Notes: generated by a model not told the origin, from the sequence alone. A stretch of DNA of 64,000 nucleotides from Lysinibacillus sphaericus (GCF_001629735.1 NZ_CP015224.1:3534001-3598000); one strand, 5' to 3'; counted from the first letter of the stretch, positions 34,200-42,451 are shown. Numbers and translations are program-made.

Positions 34200-34655
34200 T
34201 TACTCAGTTAAATATTGAATAACAGCCATTTCTTTACCGAAACGATCACCGTTATCGACAAACCCTAAACTTGCATACAGATGATGCGCGGCTTTATTTT
34301 CTGGATGATAGCCTACTATAACCTTTGTAGCATCCGGTAACTTAGCTATTTCATTTATTATTTGCTTTGTGGCTTCTTTGCCAATACCTTTGCCTTGAAA
34401 GTGCCGATCAATCATTATGCGATAGATCCAGTACCCGCCAAGCTCTTCCTTTACAGCATTGAACATTAAAAACCCAACAATTTGGTCTTTATAGTAAATG
34501 GCGTACGGCTTTAAAGTCGGTTCGAACTTTGATTGCGCAATAGAAATAGCATTGGATTCAACATAATCCCTTTGCTCTTCTGATATTTCTAATAGGCAGC
34601 AATCATACCAATTATTATTATTTACTTCTTCGATTCTTACAGTATTGCTAGACAT
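34200..34655 (-). CDS. GNAT acetyltransferase (polyamine-type) with leader peptide
   Basis: 151 residues, ATG 34655 after GGAAGGGG. GNAT features: VGFLMFNAV (beta4), YRIMIDRHFQGKGIGKEA (acetyl-CoA loop) and YHPENKAAHHLYASLGF. It resembles diamine/spermidine acetyltransferases and is distantly related to the BltD-like protein encoded convergently next door. A 17-codon leader with a good ribosome site lies 42 bases upstream, suggesting translational control, perhaps by an antibiotic. Confidence 0.88.
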   Translation of the reverse strand: MSSNTVRIEEVNNNNWYDCCLLEISEEQRDYVESNAISIAQSKFEPTLKPYAIYYKDQIVGFLMFNAVKEELGGYWIYRIMIDRHFQGKGIGKEATKQIINEIAKLPDATKVIVGYHPENKAAHHLYASLGFVDNGDRFGKEMAVIQYLTE

Positions 34656-34710
34656 ATATGGTCCCCTTCCGAATTTAGGGAAACGCTAAACACTCTGTTA
34701 ATAAGGCGTT
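34656..34710 (-). promoter_or_regulatory. Leader RNA structures upstream of the GNAT gene
   Basis: On the minus strand GGGA(C)AACGC at the leader end can pair with GCGTTTCCC. The overlapping TTTCCCT can instead pair with AGGGGA in the GNAT ribosome site. The alternatives are visible, but the direction of the switch is not clear. Confidence 0.4.
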
Positions 34711-34751
34711 GTCCCCCAGTATTGAACGATAAAAATAAATGTATTTGTCAT
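34698..34751 (-). CDS. Putative leader peptide MTNTFIFIVQYWGTTPY
   Basis: 17 residues. The ribosome site AAGGGGGCGG lies just upstream of ATG 34751. Residues 6-9 are IFIV. In the ErmC leader the macrolide-stalling motif IFVI occupies the same positions, as recalled from the literature. Placement directly before a GNAT gene and overlap with alternative hairpins fit an antibiotic-sensing leader, but it could be fortuitous. Confidence 0.5.
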   Translation of the reverse strand: MTNTFIFIVQYWGTTPY

Positions 34752-34829
34752 AATGACCGCCCCCTTCAACAAAGATTCACACCTATAATAACATACTTTT
34801 TTATACACGATTAACATTTTTTTCTTTTA

Positions 34830-34868
34830 GCAAAATTAAAACCAGCACAAAGAATTTTTATGCTGGCT
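34830..34868 (-). terminator. Terminator after the GNAT gene at 34875-35411
   Basis: Minus strand CCAGCA/TGCTGG (34842-34847 with 34861-34866), followed by TTTTAATTTT. Confidence 0.7.
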
Positions 34869-34874
34869 CCATGT

Positions 34875-35411
34875 CTATTTTGATCTGTTCATATACTCTT
34901 CCAGAAGAATACTCATAATGATTTCGTCTGAATAGGTATTGTTCATCAATAATGCCTGCCTCAACACTCCTTCTTTTTTGAAGCCGACCTTTTCATAGGA
35001 TTTAATCCCTCTTATATTATGAGAGTACACTTGTAATTCCAAACGATTCAGACATAGCTCCTCAAATGTGAATTTTTGAGCAAGTTGAACTGCTTCTGAT
35101 CCAAATCCTCTGCCACAATCCTCTAACTCATGCAGGGCTATACGAAACATTGCCTTTTTATTATCTCGATCAACTTCCATAATAGCTAAATCACCAATTA
35201 CTTGATCATTATCTACTAAACAAATAGCAAAATCATAGCGTGTAGAATCTTCTTTAAAGCGGTAGATAGCCTCTTTAATCTGTTCTTTTGTTAGCAAGTT
35301 ACGAGTCCCTGTCATATACATGATTTCCTCATTTTGAAAGCATCTTTCAACGCTTTCACTATCATTAACAGAGATTTCCCTTAAATATACCTTCTGTCCC
35401 TTTACCATCAT
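34875..35411 (-). CDS. GNAT acetyltransferase (RimJ/RimL, Acetyltransf_3 type)
   Basis: 178 residues from ATG 35411, after AGGGGGTG; the frame opens with GTG at 35423, inside the ribosome site. Typical motifs: VYLREISVNDSESVERC, VIGDLAIMEVDRDNKKAMFRIAL, DCGRGFGSEAVQLA (acetyl-CoA loop) and NIRGIKSYEKVGFKKEGVLRQA. The acceptor is unknown; relatives acetylate protein N-termini or small amines. Confidence 0.88.
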   Translation of the reverse strand: MMVKGQKVYLREISVNDSESVERCFQNEEIMYMTGTRNLLTKEQIKEAIYRFKEDSTRYDFAICLVDNDQVIGDLAIMEVDRDNKKAMFRIALHELEDCGRGFGSEAVQLAQKFTFEELCLNRLELQVYSHNIRGIKSYEKVGFKKEGVLRQALLMNNTYSDEIIMSILLEEYMNRSK

Positions 35412-35458
35412 TGTAAAAAACACCCCCTACTTATTTTAAATGAGCTAAGCCAGAAAGT

Positions 35459-35500
35459 AAAAAAGGATCATCTCTACGTACGAGATGAATCCTTTTGTAA
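35459..35500 (-). terminator. Terminator after the AI-2E transporter gene
   Basis: AAAAGGATCATCTC pairs with GAGATGAATCCTTTT around TACGTAC (35461-35496). Confidence 0.8.
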
Positions 35501-35502
35501 AG

Positions 35503-36555
35503 CTATTCCATCAATTTTTTGTTCTCTACGGCGTCCATTTTCTGTTTAGTTTCTTCCGAGGAAGTAACACCTAGAATATCAAGCAAGAACATGAACAGTG
35601 GGATACCAATGATTAATCCCCAAACACCAAGGAAATGCTCTGAGAAAAGAATGACCATGAATGTGTAGAAAATCGGTAAATCTGTTTTAGCTGACATAAG
35701 CTTTGGATTTAAGAAATAAGCTTCAATTGCATGTAAGACCATAACAATTACTAAAATGTAGACAATGTACATTAAGCCACCAATACTATAGGCGATAATA
35801 CTGAGTGGGATTAATGAAATAATAACACCTGCAACTGGCACTAAGCCAAGGATAAAGAGCATAATCCCAAGAGCAATTAGATGTGGGAAGCCCATAATCG
35901 AAAGGGCAATCACTGATAATACACAGTTAACAGCAGCAATAATAAACTGTGCCTCAATCACTTTACCGAATGAACGGATGAATATTCTTGAAAAATAATT
36001 CAGTTCATCGTAAAGAGGTCCAATTTTGCTATCCTTAAACTTTGCCGTAAATTCAATGATTCGCTTCTTTTCCAACAATATGAACAAACTCAATATTAGG
36101 GAAATCAAAATTTGCATAATGATTTTACCAATATTCGTAATATTTTTGAGAGTTATATCCACACCCTGTTCTAAATACTTGCCAAGCTCAATCTTCTCAA
36201 AAGTCGGAGCTAAATATCTCGCAATCTCATTGTCATCTGGATCAAGGTTAAAACTGGCAATAAGATCAAAAAGCTGTGTAACTTGCTGTGTGACAATTGG
36301 CAAGTATTTGTAGATCACAGCGACAATACCAGCGACCAGTAACAAATATAATGTTACAGTAACAGCTTTTTCATTCATAGGTGTGTATTTTCTTATGCTT
36401 TTTGTTGTCTTCGTAGTAAGCTGATTCATCAAATAGGTAATAATAAACGTAAGCAAAATTAAGTTGATCATACTTCGCATTAAATATAATGCAATAGCAA
36501 TTCCAACTAGAATAATAAAACGTTTAAATCCATTACTCTGAAAGAATTTACTCAT
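35503..36555 (-). CDS. AI-2E family transporter (YdiK/TqsA-like)
   Basis: 350 residues with about seven or eight membrane helices: a pair near the N-terminus, a soluble loop at about 75-150, and a C-terminal bundle with LGLVPVAGVIISLIPL and ILGVWGLIIGIPL-like segments. These fit the PF01594 (AI-2E/UPF0118) family. Members include autoinducer-2 exporters and Na+(Li+)/H+ antiporters, so the substrate is open. It is monocistronic with its own terminator. Confidence 0.9.
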   Translation of the reverse strand: MSKFFQSNGFKRFIILVGIAIALYLMRSMINLILLTFIITYLMNQLTTKTTKSIRKYTPMNEKAVTVTLYLLLVAGIVAVIYKYLPIVTQQVTQLFDLIASFNLDPDDNEIARYLAPTFEKIELGKYLEQGVDITLKNITNIGKIIMQILISLILSLFILLEKKRIIEFTAKFKDSKIGPLYDELNYFSRIFIRSFGKVIEAQFIIAAVNCVLSVIALSIMGFPHLIALGIMLFILGLVPVAGVIISLIPLSIIAYSIGGLMYIVYILVIVMVLHAIEAYFLNPKLMSAKTDLPIFYTFMVILFSEHFLGVWGLIIGIPLFMFLLDILGVTSSEETKQKMDAVENKKLME

Positions 36556-36991
36556 TTATTCACTCCTTCTACAAAACGGCCTCGCTGCCTCTGCTACCTA
36601 AGGTTGCACTAGTAACTAAACATCAGTAGTAAACATTAATTTACATCAATACGCATCATTCTTATGTAAAAATTTCCCTCTCATTTAATGAGTATAACCA
36701 TCCACCTTCAAAATAAGACGAAATTCATGTTTCTTTAGAAGTATCTGTATCAAACCTAAGGGCGTGAAGTGAATTGTATGTCTAGTCAAATTAAAAAGTT
36801 AATACTTTTATCTATTTTGAATGCTTTATCAGCGTATAAGCCTTTATTTTATGAATCTATTATAACCCTTTGAAACCACATATCCAATTTGAAAGTTCAT
36901 TTATAATGGTATTTGTATAACTTTTACCCATGAATACTTTATGCTATTTTTATGGAGAGATAATAATGAATAATAGCAAAGGACTGATTCC
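36556..36991. other. Gene-poor intergenic region
   Basis: 436 bases between divergent genes. Only a weak 31-codon frame (36778-36873, no good ribosome site) is seen. I find no hairpin or known RNA motif. Confidence 0.5.
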
Positions 36992-37381
36992 ATGAAAATT
37001 AGTAGAAATCCTGAAAACATTCATCCACCTGTAGCCCCTTATGTACATCAAATTGAAATAACAGAACCAAGCAGATGGTTAACATTATCTGGACAAATTG
37101 GCATGAATATTGATGGGTCTATACCTGAAGATCCTGTCGCCCAATTGAAGATAGCGCTAGAGAATATTCGGAAAAATCTGGATCATGCTAATATGGGGAT
37201 TCAAGACATTACAAAGCTCGTGTTTTATTTGGTAGGCGATATGGAGGCTCATCAACGAAAAGAAATAATTAATGATTTTTTGCAAGAGCATCTTCCATGT
37301 ACAACCTTGCTGTATGTAGTGGCACTGGCTGCTCCGGCCATAAAAGTTGAAATCGATGCTTGGGCTTGTAAAGAATTATAG
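36992..37381 (+). CDS. RidA (YjgF/YER057c/UK114) family protein
   Basis: 129 residues, RBS AAAGGA. The fold is recognisable from LTLSGQIGMNIDGSIPEDPVAQLKIALENIRKNLDHA and KVEIDAWACKEL at the end. The canonical catalytic Arg segment (R105 region in RidA, usually CTRVGV or similar) reads LPCTTLLYVVALAAPAIKVEIDA, so the deaminase Arg is not obvious. It may be a non-canonical Rid member. It stands alone. Confidence 0.85.
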   Translation: MKISRNPENIHPPVAPYVHQIEITEPSRWLTLSGQIGMNIDGSIPEDPVAQLKIALENIRKNLDHANMGIQDITKLVFYLVGDMEAHQRKEIINDFLQEHLPCTTLLYVVALAAPAIKVEIDAWACKEL

Positions 37382-37480
37382 ATTCATTTTATGTTGAGCT
37401 TTATAAATATGTGATTTGTCTTTAATCATAGAAAATGCCATGGCCCGTGCGCTCAACGGCAGATGAGGATTTGCCGGATC

Positions 37481-37521
37481 AAAAAAATGCGAAAATGTTG
37501 AGTTCTCAACATTTCGCATTC
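37481..37521 (-). terminator. Terminator after the ring-cleaving dioxygenase gene
   Basis: Minus strand AATGCGAAATGTTGAG/CTCAACATTTTCGCATT followed by T7. Confidence 0.88.
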
Positions 37522-37541
37522 ATTTAAGTAGATTCTATATC

Positions 37542-38480
37542 TTAGTCAAGCTCACGTACTTTAATCGGAATTAGTGTTCTTTCTAATTGCTCTCGATGTT
37601 GTTCATATTGAGATGGTAACATTAATTGACTTCCCATCGTCTCTATTGTTTCGTCATGAGCAAATCCTGGAGGATCTGTAGCAATTTCGAATAAAATTTC
37701 ACCGGGTTCTCGGAAATAAATCGCATTAAAATAATTACGATCTTTGACTTCCGTTACATGTTGTCCATGATTCATAACATACTCTTGCCATTCTAAATGA
37801 TCCGTATTATCTTGTGCTCTCCACGCAATATGGTGAACCGTCCCTACACCCATTTGCCCACGTTGGCCTACAACCATTTTTAAATCAACTGTATTGCCAA
37901 TCTCTGCATTGGATTTAAAACGAGTATAGTCACCTTCTGTCGCTACTCGTTCAAGACCCATTACCTCTGTTAAAACTTTTGCAGTTTCTTCAGGGTGGCT
38001 AGAATATAATGTAGCTCCACCAAATCCTTTAATGGCAACCTCTGGCGTTACTTCTCCAAATGTCCTGTTATTTAATTCACCTGCAGCACGGGCAACGAGT
38101 TCAATATGCAGACCATGTGGATCATCGAACTGAATGACTTGCTCACCAAAGCGTTCAGCTTTTTGGAAAGGAATCGAGAATTTTGCTAAGCGATTAATCC
38201 AAAATGGTAGTGCCCCTTCTGGTACAACATACGTTGTGACACCAACCTGACCATCACCAATACGCCCTTGATATGCATTGGCCCAAGGGAAGAAGGTAAT
38301 AATTGTTCCAGGTTTCCCACCTTCATCACCGAAATATAAATGATATGTGCCAGGATCATCGAAGTTTACAGTTTGTTTCACTAAACGCAAGCCTAACACA
38401 CCTGCATAAAAATCAATATTCTCTTGTGGGTGGCCTACAATAGCTGTGATATGGTGAATACCTGCTGTATGTTTTTTCAT
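37542..38480 (-). CDS. mhqO: Ring-cleaving dioxygenase, VOC family (MhqO/MhqA-like)
   Basis: 312 residues with two VOC modules. The first begins GIHHITAIVGHPQENIDFYAGVLGLRLVKQTVNFDD. The second includes VGTVHHIAWRAQD (metal His) and GEILFEIATDPPGF (metal Glu). It is typical of Bacillus MhqA/MhqO/YkcA dioxygenases induced by quinones and catechols. It lies 75 bases behind an FMN reductase gene whose promoter carries an MhqR-like operator, so the pair probably handles quinone stress. Confidence 0.88.
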   Translation of the reverse strand: MKKHTAGIHHITAIVGHPQENIDFYAGVLGLRLVKQTVNFDDPGTYHLYFGDEGGKPGTIITFFPWANAYQGRIGDGQVGVTTYVVPEGALPFWINRLAKFSIPFQKAERFGEQVIQFDDPHGLHIELVARAAGELNNRTFGEVTPEVAIKGFGGATLYSSHPEETAKVLTEVMGLERVATEGDYTRFKSNAEIGNTVDLKMVVGQRGQMGVGTVHHIAWRAQDNTDHLEWQEYVMNHGQHVTEVKDRNYFNAIYFREPGEILFEIATDPPGFAHDETIETMGSQLMLPSQYEQHREQLERTLIPIKVRELD

Positions 38481-38555
38481 GTTAACATGCCCTTTCCTGT
38501 CTAATTTTTCTCTCCCACACTTTATTCAATATCGTCCTATTTCAAACAGGCAAGC

Positions 38556-39149
38556 TTAACGAATTGTGTATAAAGCTTTTGACCATGGGATTACTTGATC
38601 TAACATTTGATTGACTGAGTCCGCTTGTACAGCTTTTGGTTTAAAGTCTGAACCATTTTCAAAATCTGTGAATAAGGATAAGGCAGGATGAACACGTACA
38701 TCTGCAATTAAAAGCTCACCCATAATGCCACGTAAATGCTCTGCCGCACGAGCTCCACCTACAGAACCATAAGAAACGATTCCTGCTGCTTTGTTATTCC
38801 ACTCAACACGTAAATAATCTAGCGCATTTTTTAGAGCACCTGTAATAGAGTGATTGTATTCTTGTACGATAAACACAAATCCGTCTTGTTTAGCGATAAT
38901 TTCTGACCAAGCCTGTGCACCTGAAGCATCTTGCCCTGGCTCTCCTAATAATGGCAATTTATAATCCGCAATATCAATTACTGTATAGTTTGCATCGCCT
39001 CGCTGATCTGCGATTTCCTTTACCCATTGTGCCACCTGAGGACTTACACGTCCCTCACGTGTTGATCCAATAATAATACCGATATTTAATTCTGCCATTG
39101 TTTGTTCCTCCTCTTTTTTTGAAGAAAATAATTTATTCCAAAAACCCAT
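38556..39149 (-). CDS. NADPH-dependent FMN reductase family protein
   Basis: 197 residues. Flavodoxin-like fold with IGIIIGSTREGRVSPQVAQW (FMN phosphate loop), EYNHSITGALKNALDYL and GSVGGARAAEHLRGIM. There are two start options, each with a strong ribosome site: ATG 39149 (AAGGAGG), adding MGFWNKLFSSKKEEEQT, and ATG 39098 (GAGGAGG), giving the usual family N-terminus. It probably reduces quinones or azo compounds. It is first in an operon with the dioxygenase gene. Confidence 0.9.
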   Translation of the reverse strand: MGFWNKLFSSKKEEEQTMAELNIGIIIGSTREGRVSPQVAQWVKEIADQRGDANYTVIDIADYKLPLLGEPGQDASGAQAWSEIIAKQDGFVFIVQEYNHSITGALKNALDYLRVEWNNKAAGIVSYGSVGGARAAEHLRGIMGELLIADVRVHPALSLFTDFENGSDFKPKAVQADSVNQMLDQVIPWSKALYTIR

Positions 39150-39184
39150 TATTGTACCTCCTTACGAAAGCTAAAGGTTCGAAT

Positions 39185-39223
39185 TCATTTATCTTGAATT
39201 TATTTATCTTGAATTCGAGATAA
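39185..39223 (-). promoter_or_regulatory. MhqR-like operator
   Basis: TTATCTTGAATTCGAGATAA (39204-39223) is a 20-base near-palindrome with one wobble. It closely resembles the B. subtilis MhqR box with ATCTCGAATTCGAGAT-type core, recalled from memory. A half copy, TTATCTTGAATT, lies just before it at 39189-39200. It is upstream of FMN reductase and dioxygenase genes, the usual MhqR targets. Confidence 0.75.
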
Positions 39224-39289
39224 TAATAACACGCCTCTTTCCTAAACGTCAACACCTTTGTTTTTAAAATTTAGAAAAGGCAGAGGAAT

Positions 39290-39634
39290 CTATCCCTCTG
39301 CCCTTTCTAAATGTCTATTAACTTGTGATTTTAAATAGCTATATTGAGCACGATTCGTATCTAGATAAGCCTCCGCTCTATTTGAATCAATATCTTGATA
39401 ATCAATTTTTGATGAAAACTGCTCCTCCGTAAAATCCATTCTCTCTCCATTGATTACATTATAAAAGTGCCAGCCTTCATCCAAACGTGTTTTCCTAATT
39501 TCCCCGCCGAGAATATCTTGTACCACTAGAGAAGTAACACCACATTGTCCTTTTGCAGGGTTCCCAATACGCCATTTAGAACTTGATTGAGCTGACCAAG
39601 CTTGCCTTAAAGCATTTAGTACATTTATCTTCAT
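39290..39634 (-). CDS. yunG: YunG family protein
   Basis: 114 residues from ATG 39634, which follows AAGGAG. The YunG pattern is present: LNALRQAWSAQSSSKW, NPAKGQCGVTSLVVQDILGGEIRKT and GWHFYNVINGERMDFTEEQF. The conserved GQCGVTS Cys and the WHFYN His suggest a papain-like or related fold, but no activity is established. It ends a small operon with an Lrp regulator and a GNAT gene. Confidence 0.85.
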   Translation of the reverse strand: MKINVLNALRQAWSAQSSSKWRIGNPAKGQCGVTSLVVQDILGGEIRKTRLDEGWHFYNVINGERMDFTEEQFSSKIDYQDIDSNRAEAYLDTNRAQYSYLKSQVNRHLERAEG

Positions 39635-39644
39635 ACTAGTCTCC

Positions 39645-40103
39645 TTAAAATGGAACGTCATCTATGCTTATAGGCGTTAGATTTCCTAAAATCCAATCTT
39701 CTTTAATTGCGCCATAGACAATACTATCAGTCACTGTACCATCTTCATTTTCCCAAGCATTTCGTAAATAGCCTTCCTTCACAAAACCGGCTTTGCTAAA
39801 ACATCTCCGCATCCCTATATTATCAACCCTTGTATAGCCCTCAATACGAATTTTACCCTTTACCTCAAATAGATACTCTTGTAACCATCGAAGTGCCCTT
39901 ACGCCATATCCTTTTCCCCTACAATTTTCATCTAGACGGATATCAAACAGTGGGATGGTATCACTGATATCATGAATAAAGATAATCCCTATCCTTTTTC
40001 CATTTTCCAGTATCCAATGGGTTTCACGATCATTCCCATAATAGCCCTCTACAAATGCTGCCCGAACTGTCTCTTCTTTTATGTGCTGATTTGTGTGGTA
40101 CAT
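39645..40103 (-). CDS. GNAT acetyltransferase, N-terminus cut off by an in-frame TGA
   Basis: The open part encodes 152 residues with GNAT motifs (IGIIFIHDI, DENCRGKGYGVRALRWL, NIGMRRCFSKAGFVKEGYL), but ATG 40103 has no ribosome site. In the same frame, 22 codons upstream, ATG 40169 has a perfect AAAGGAG and would encode MEIKLFTGEVDA, then TGA (40131-40133), then VHLLTQNIW into this protein. The intact gene would start 14 bases after the Lrp stop. Probably a pseudogene (39645-40169), unless the TGA is read through or is a sequence error. Confidence 0.75.
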   Translation of the reverse strand: MYHTNQHIKEETVRAAFVEGYYGNDRETHWILENGKRIGIIFIHDISDTIPLFDIRLDENCRGKGYGVRALRWLQEYLFEVKGKIRIEGYTRVDNIGMRRCFSKAGFVKEGYLRNAWENEDGTVTDSIVYGAIKEDWILGNLTPISIDDVPF

Positions 40104-40183
40104 CCAAATATTTTGAGTTAGTAAATGGACTCATGCATCTACTTCACCCGTAAATAATTTGATTTCCATAAAAATCTCCTTTT

Positions 40184-40603
40184 TTATTTGTCCTCACATA
40201 TATCAGAAAAAATAAAATTGCTTTTTGTATGTGCATATCGCTGTAAATCATCAATAAACTGCTCTACATCAGGAAAAGATTGAAAATGAGCCTTTAATAA
40301 GAAACAAGTCTCTCCCGATATTCGATAGCAAAAATCTACGTTTGTAAATGTCTGGATATGCTCTTTAAAATCTATATAGCGATTATTTTTAATTGTTGCC
40401 TCAATTAAAGCTTCAATAGGAAAGCCTAGCGCCTTTGTATTAATGTCCAACGTATAGTTCCTTATAATTTGCTGCTCCTCTAAATGCCGTACTCTTTCAC
40501 GAACTGCAGGTGCCGATAAGTGTACTCTTCTGCCTAATTCACTCATAGAAATTCGACTGTCTTTTTTCAATTCTTCTAGTATTCTTTCGTTAATGAAATC
40601 CAT
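40184..40603 (-). CDS. Lrp/AsnC-family transcriptional regulator
   Basis: 139 residues. HTH: NERILEELKKDSRISMSELGRRVHLSAPAVRERVRHLEEQQII. The RAM ligand domain follows (ETCFLLKAHFQSFPDVEQFIDDL). Full-length single-domain Lrp. It is divergent from the AhpD-like gene and upstream of the GNAT-YunG genes on its own strand, so it could control either. Confidence 0.92.
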   Translation of the reverse strand: MDFINERILEELKKDSRISMSELGRRVHLSAPAVRERVRHLEEQQIIRNYTLDINTKALGFPIEALIEATIKNNRYIDFKEHIQTFTNVDFCYRISGETCFLLKAHFQSFPDVEQFIDDLQRYAHTKSNFIFSDICEDK

Positions 40604-40710
40604 TATAGAAAATTCCCTTCATTTTAAAAGAGAAAGAAAACATTTCCCTTCTATTTCGCATGTTAACTACGTTATTCATATTTTACACTAATTAAAAGGA
40701 GGGAAGACTA

Positions 40711-41115
40711 ATGACACTAATTCATTTATATAACAAGGGATTAACACCATTTCAACAACTATTAGGCTATAACGAGGACATACAGTCGCACTGGTTACAA
40801 CTTGGGAAAGCAGTCGAAAAGGACGGTCATTTATCTGCACATTTGAAAGAAGAGGTCCGAAAAACATTGGCACAAAAAAATGGTTGTCAGTACTGTCAGG
40901 CAAAAGGTCTACCAGACCCTCAGCATTACGATGAGAAAACAACTGTTTGCACAGGTTTTGCTGAAGCATTCTTAGTCACTAAGGGGCATACTGCACCCTA
41001 TATCACTGCTCTCTTAAAGGACTATTTAACAGAGGCAGAAATCAGTGAACTACTGGCATTTATTTGCTTCACCACCGCACAGCAATACTTCGGGGCCCTT
41101 ATGCAATTGAAATAA
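40711..41115 (+). CDS. Carboxymuconolactone decarboxylase/AhpD-like protein
   Basis: 134 residues, RBS AAAGGAGGG. All-helical AhpD-like fold with redox CxxC in NGCQYCQAKG and ISELLAFICFTTAQQYFGALMQ. The usual His after the CxxC motif is not in the standard place. Members act in peroxide defence or as decarboxylases. Divergent from the Lrp gene. Confidence 0.85.
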   Translation: MTLIHLYNKGLTPFQQLLGYNEDIQSHWLQLGKAVEKDGHLSAHLKEEVRKTLAQKNGCQYCQAKGLPDPQHYDEKTTVCTGFAEAFLVTKGHTAPYITALLKDYLTEAEISELLAFICFTTAQQYFGALMQLK

Positions 41116-41120
41116 TAACA

Positions 41121-41141
41121 GAACTAGGGTCCCCCTAGTTC
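41121..41141. terminator. Hairpin after the AhpD-like gene
   Basis: A perfect stem GAACTAGGG/CCCTAGTTC with a 3-base loop, but without a following T run. Likely a weak terminator or RNA 3' end. Confidence 0.5.
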
Positions 41142-41175
41142 CTATCCGCCAGTCTCAACCTTCTATCCGCCTACC

Positions 41176-41592
41176 TCATTTTTTATCGATTTCATGGGCT
41201 ATATCAATAATAAATTTCTTACTTAGCTCTTCTTTCATATTATTCTCAGCATCCACCATTACTTGTTCAATGAGACAACCTTCGTTATGAAAGGAATCCT
41301 CATGATCAGAGGAACAACTAAATAATGTGGTTTGTCCTTCGATAGCGTAAATCACATCTAAAAAGGAAATTTCTTGAGGTCGCTTAGAAATACGATACCC
41401 TCCATTAACACCTGGATTCGATTCAATTAAACCAGCCTTTACAAGCTTTGTTAAAATTTTCGAAAGATAGGTTGGGGATAGTTTCTGCATGTCTGCTAGC
41501 GTCTCGACATTCATTGATTTACCTTTAGGCATATTCGTCAAAAACACCATTGTATGTAACGCATAGTTTGTTGCTTTTGAATATTTCATCAT
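41176..41592 (-). CDS. Rrf2-family transcriptional regulator
   Basis: 138 residues. Rrf2 HTH: YALHTMVFLTNMPKGKSMNVETLADMQKLSPTYLSKILTKLVKAGLIESNPGVNGGYRISKRP. Cys residues occur at CSSDHEDSFHNEGC, in the region where IscR/NsrR-type members bind Fe-S clusters, but only two are present. A thiol or NO-sensing role is possible. The start could also be the adjacent ATG at 41589. Confidence 0.9.
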   Translation of the reverse strand: MMKYSKATNYALHTMVFLTNMPKGKSMNVETLADMQKLSPTYLSKILTKLVKAGLIESNPGVNGGYRISKRPQEISFLDVIYAIEGQTTLFSCSSDHEDSFHNEGCLIEQVMVDAENNMKEELSKKFIIDIAHEIDKK

Positions 41593-41659
41593 TCATTACC
41601 TTCTTTCATTAAATAAGGACCTTTATTATCTGCAATTAAAAAACATTCTACCATATATC

Positions 41660-41697
41660 GAAAAAAAAGCATGTTTAATAAAACACGCTTTTTATCT
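41660..41697 (-). terminator. Terminator after the cupin gene
   Basis: Minus strand AAAGCGTGTTT/AAACATGCTTT around TATT, then T-rich sequence. Confidence 0.7.
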
Positions 41698-41698
41698 T

Positions 41699-42223
41699 TT
41701 AGTTATTTTGACCATAGCCCGCTTCTTTAGCCACTGCATCTGCCTTCGTCACATGAATAGTCCCAAATGGATGGTTGGGTGGCGCATAAATCGTGTAAAG
41801 CTTTAATGGTTCATTTCCTATATTTACAATATTATGCCATGTCCCTGCGGGTACCATGATGGCTGTATCTTCAGAAACATTTCTTTGAAAGTTTAAATAA
41901 TCCTTCGTCGGTCCCATTTGGGCAACTCCTTTACCCTCTTCAATACAAATGAACTGATCAACATGAGGATGCACCTCTAAGCCAATATCATCTCCTACAT
42001 CGATGTTCATCACAGTTACTTGTAAGTTGGACCCTGTCCACAACGCAGTACGGAAATTTTTATTATGCTTCGCTACCTCCTCAATGTCTACAACGAATGG
42101 CTCTGGTCCATAATCTGTCCGCATATTACTTCTGTTCCCTTGTTGCTGTGCTGGATAAGCCCAATAAACAGGGTGATAGCCGTAATTATAAGCGGGGTAA
42201 TTATGATAATAAGGGTAATGCAT
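41699..42223 (-). CDS. Cupin-domain protein with Tyr-rich N-terminus
   Basis: 174 residues from ATG 42223, after AGAGGA. Residues 1-30 (MHYPYYHNYPAYNYGYHPVY) are Tyr/His/Pro-rich. The cupin barrel spans about 60-150, with GLEVHPHVDQFICIEEG (metal His/Glu) and MVPAGTWHNIVNIG. Such mannose-isomerase-like cupins with Tyr-rich leaders occur in spore-formers and may sit on the spore surface. Function unproven. Confidence 0.85.
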   Translation of the reverse strand: MHYPYYHNYPAYNYGYHPVYWAYPAQQQGNRSNMRTDYGPEPFVVDIEEVAKHNKNFRTALWTGSNLQVTVMNIDVGDDIGLEVHPHVDQFICIEEGKGVAQMGPTKDYLNFQRNVSEDTAIMVPAGTWHNIVNIGNEPLKLYTIYAPPNHPFGTIHVTKADAVAKEAGYGQNN

Positions 42224-42330
42224 CCATCTCAATCCTCTCACATATTATTAATGTATAGTATGCAGACAGTTGAAGGAATGTACGAATTCTAGCTACCTCG
42301 GCTATACGGACGCTCTTTAGATATCATTAT

Positions 42331-42360
42331 AAAAAAAGGGATGGGGAGCTTCCCATCCTG
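42331..42360 (-). terminator. Terminator after the serine hydrolase pseudogene
   Basis: Minus strand GGATGGG/CCCATCC with a C then T7. Confidence 0.8.
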
Positions 42361-42451
42361 TGTTATGGCTTATTTGAATGACATGATCCTACATTCTCAG
42401 ATTGTCTTGAAAGGTTGCTTGATGAACATAGATGATTTTAGAGGCAATGCA

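Noticed and set aside
36778..36873. 31-codon frame with a hydrophobic start in the 36.6-37 kb gap
   Set aside because: The ribosome site is poor and no homology is recognisable; noted only as the best frame in the gap.
37441..37480. Isolated GC-rich patch with CGGCA...TGCCG pairing
   Set aside because: Short, with no clear partner copy in the window; it may be a fragment of a dispersed repeat, but evidence is too thin.
39204..39223. Reading the 20-base dyad as a transcription terminator
   Set aside because: The dyad has no loop and no T run, and its sequence fits an MhqR-type operator better.
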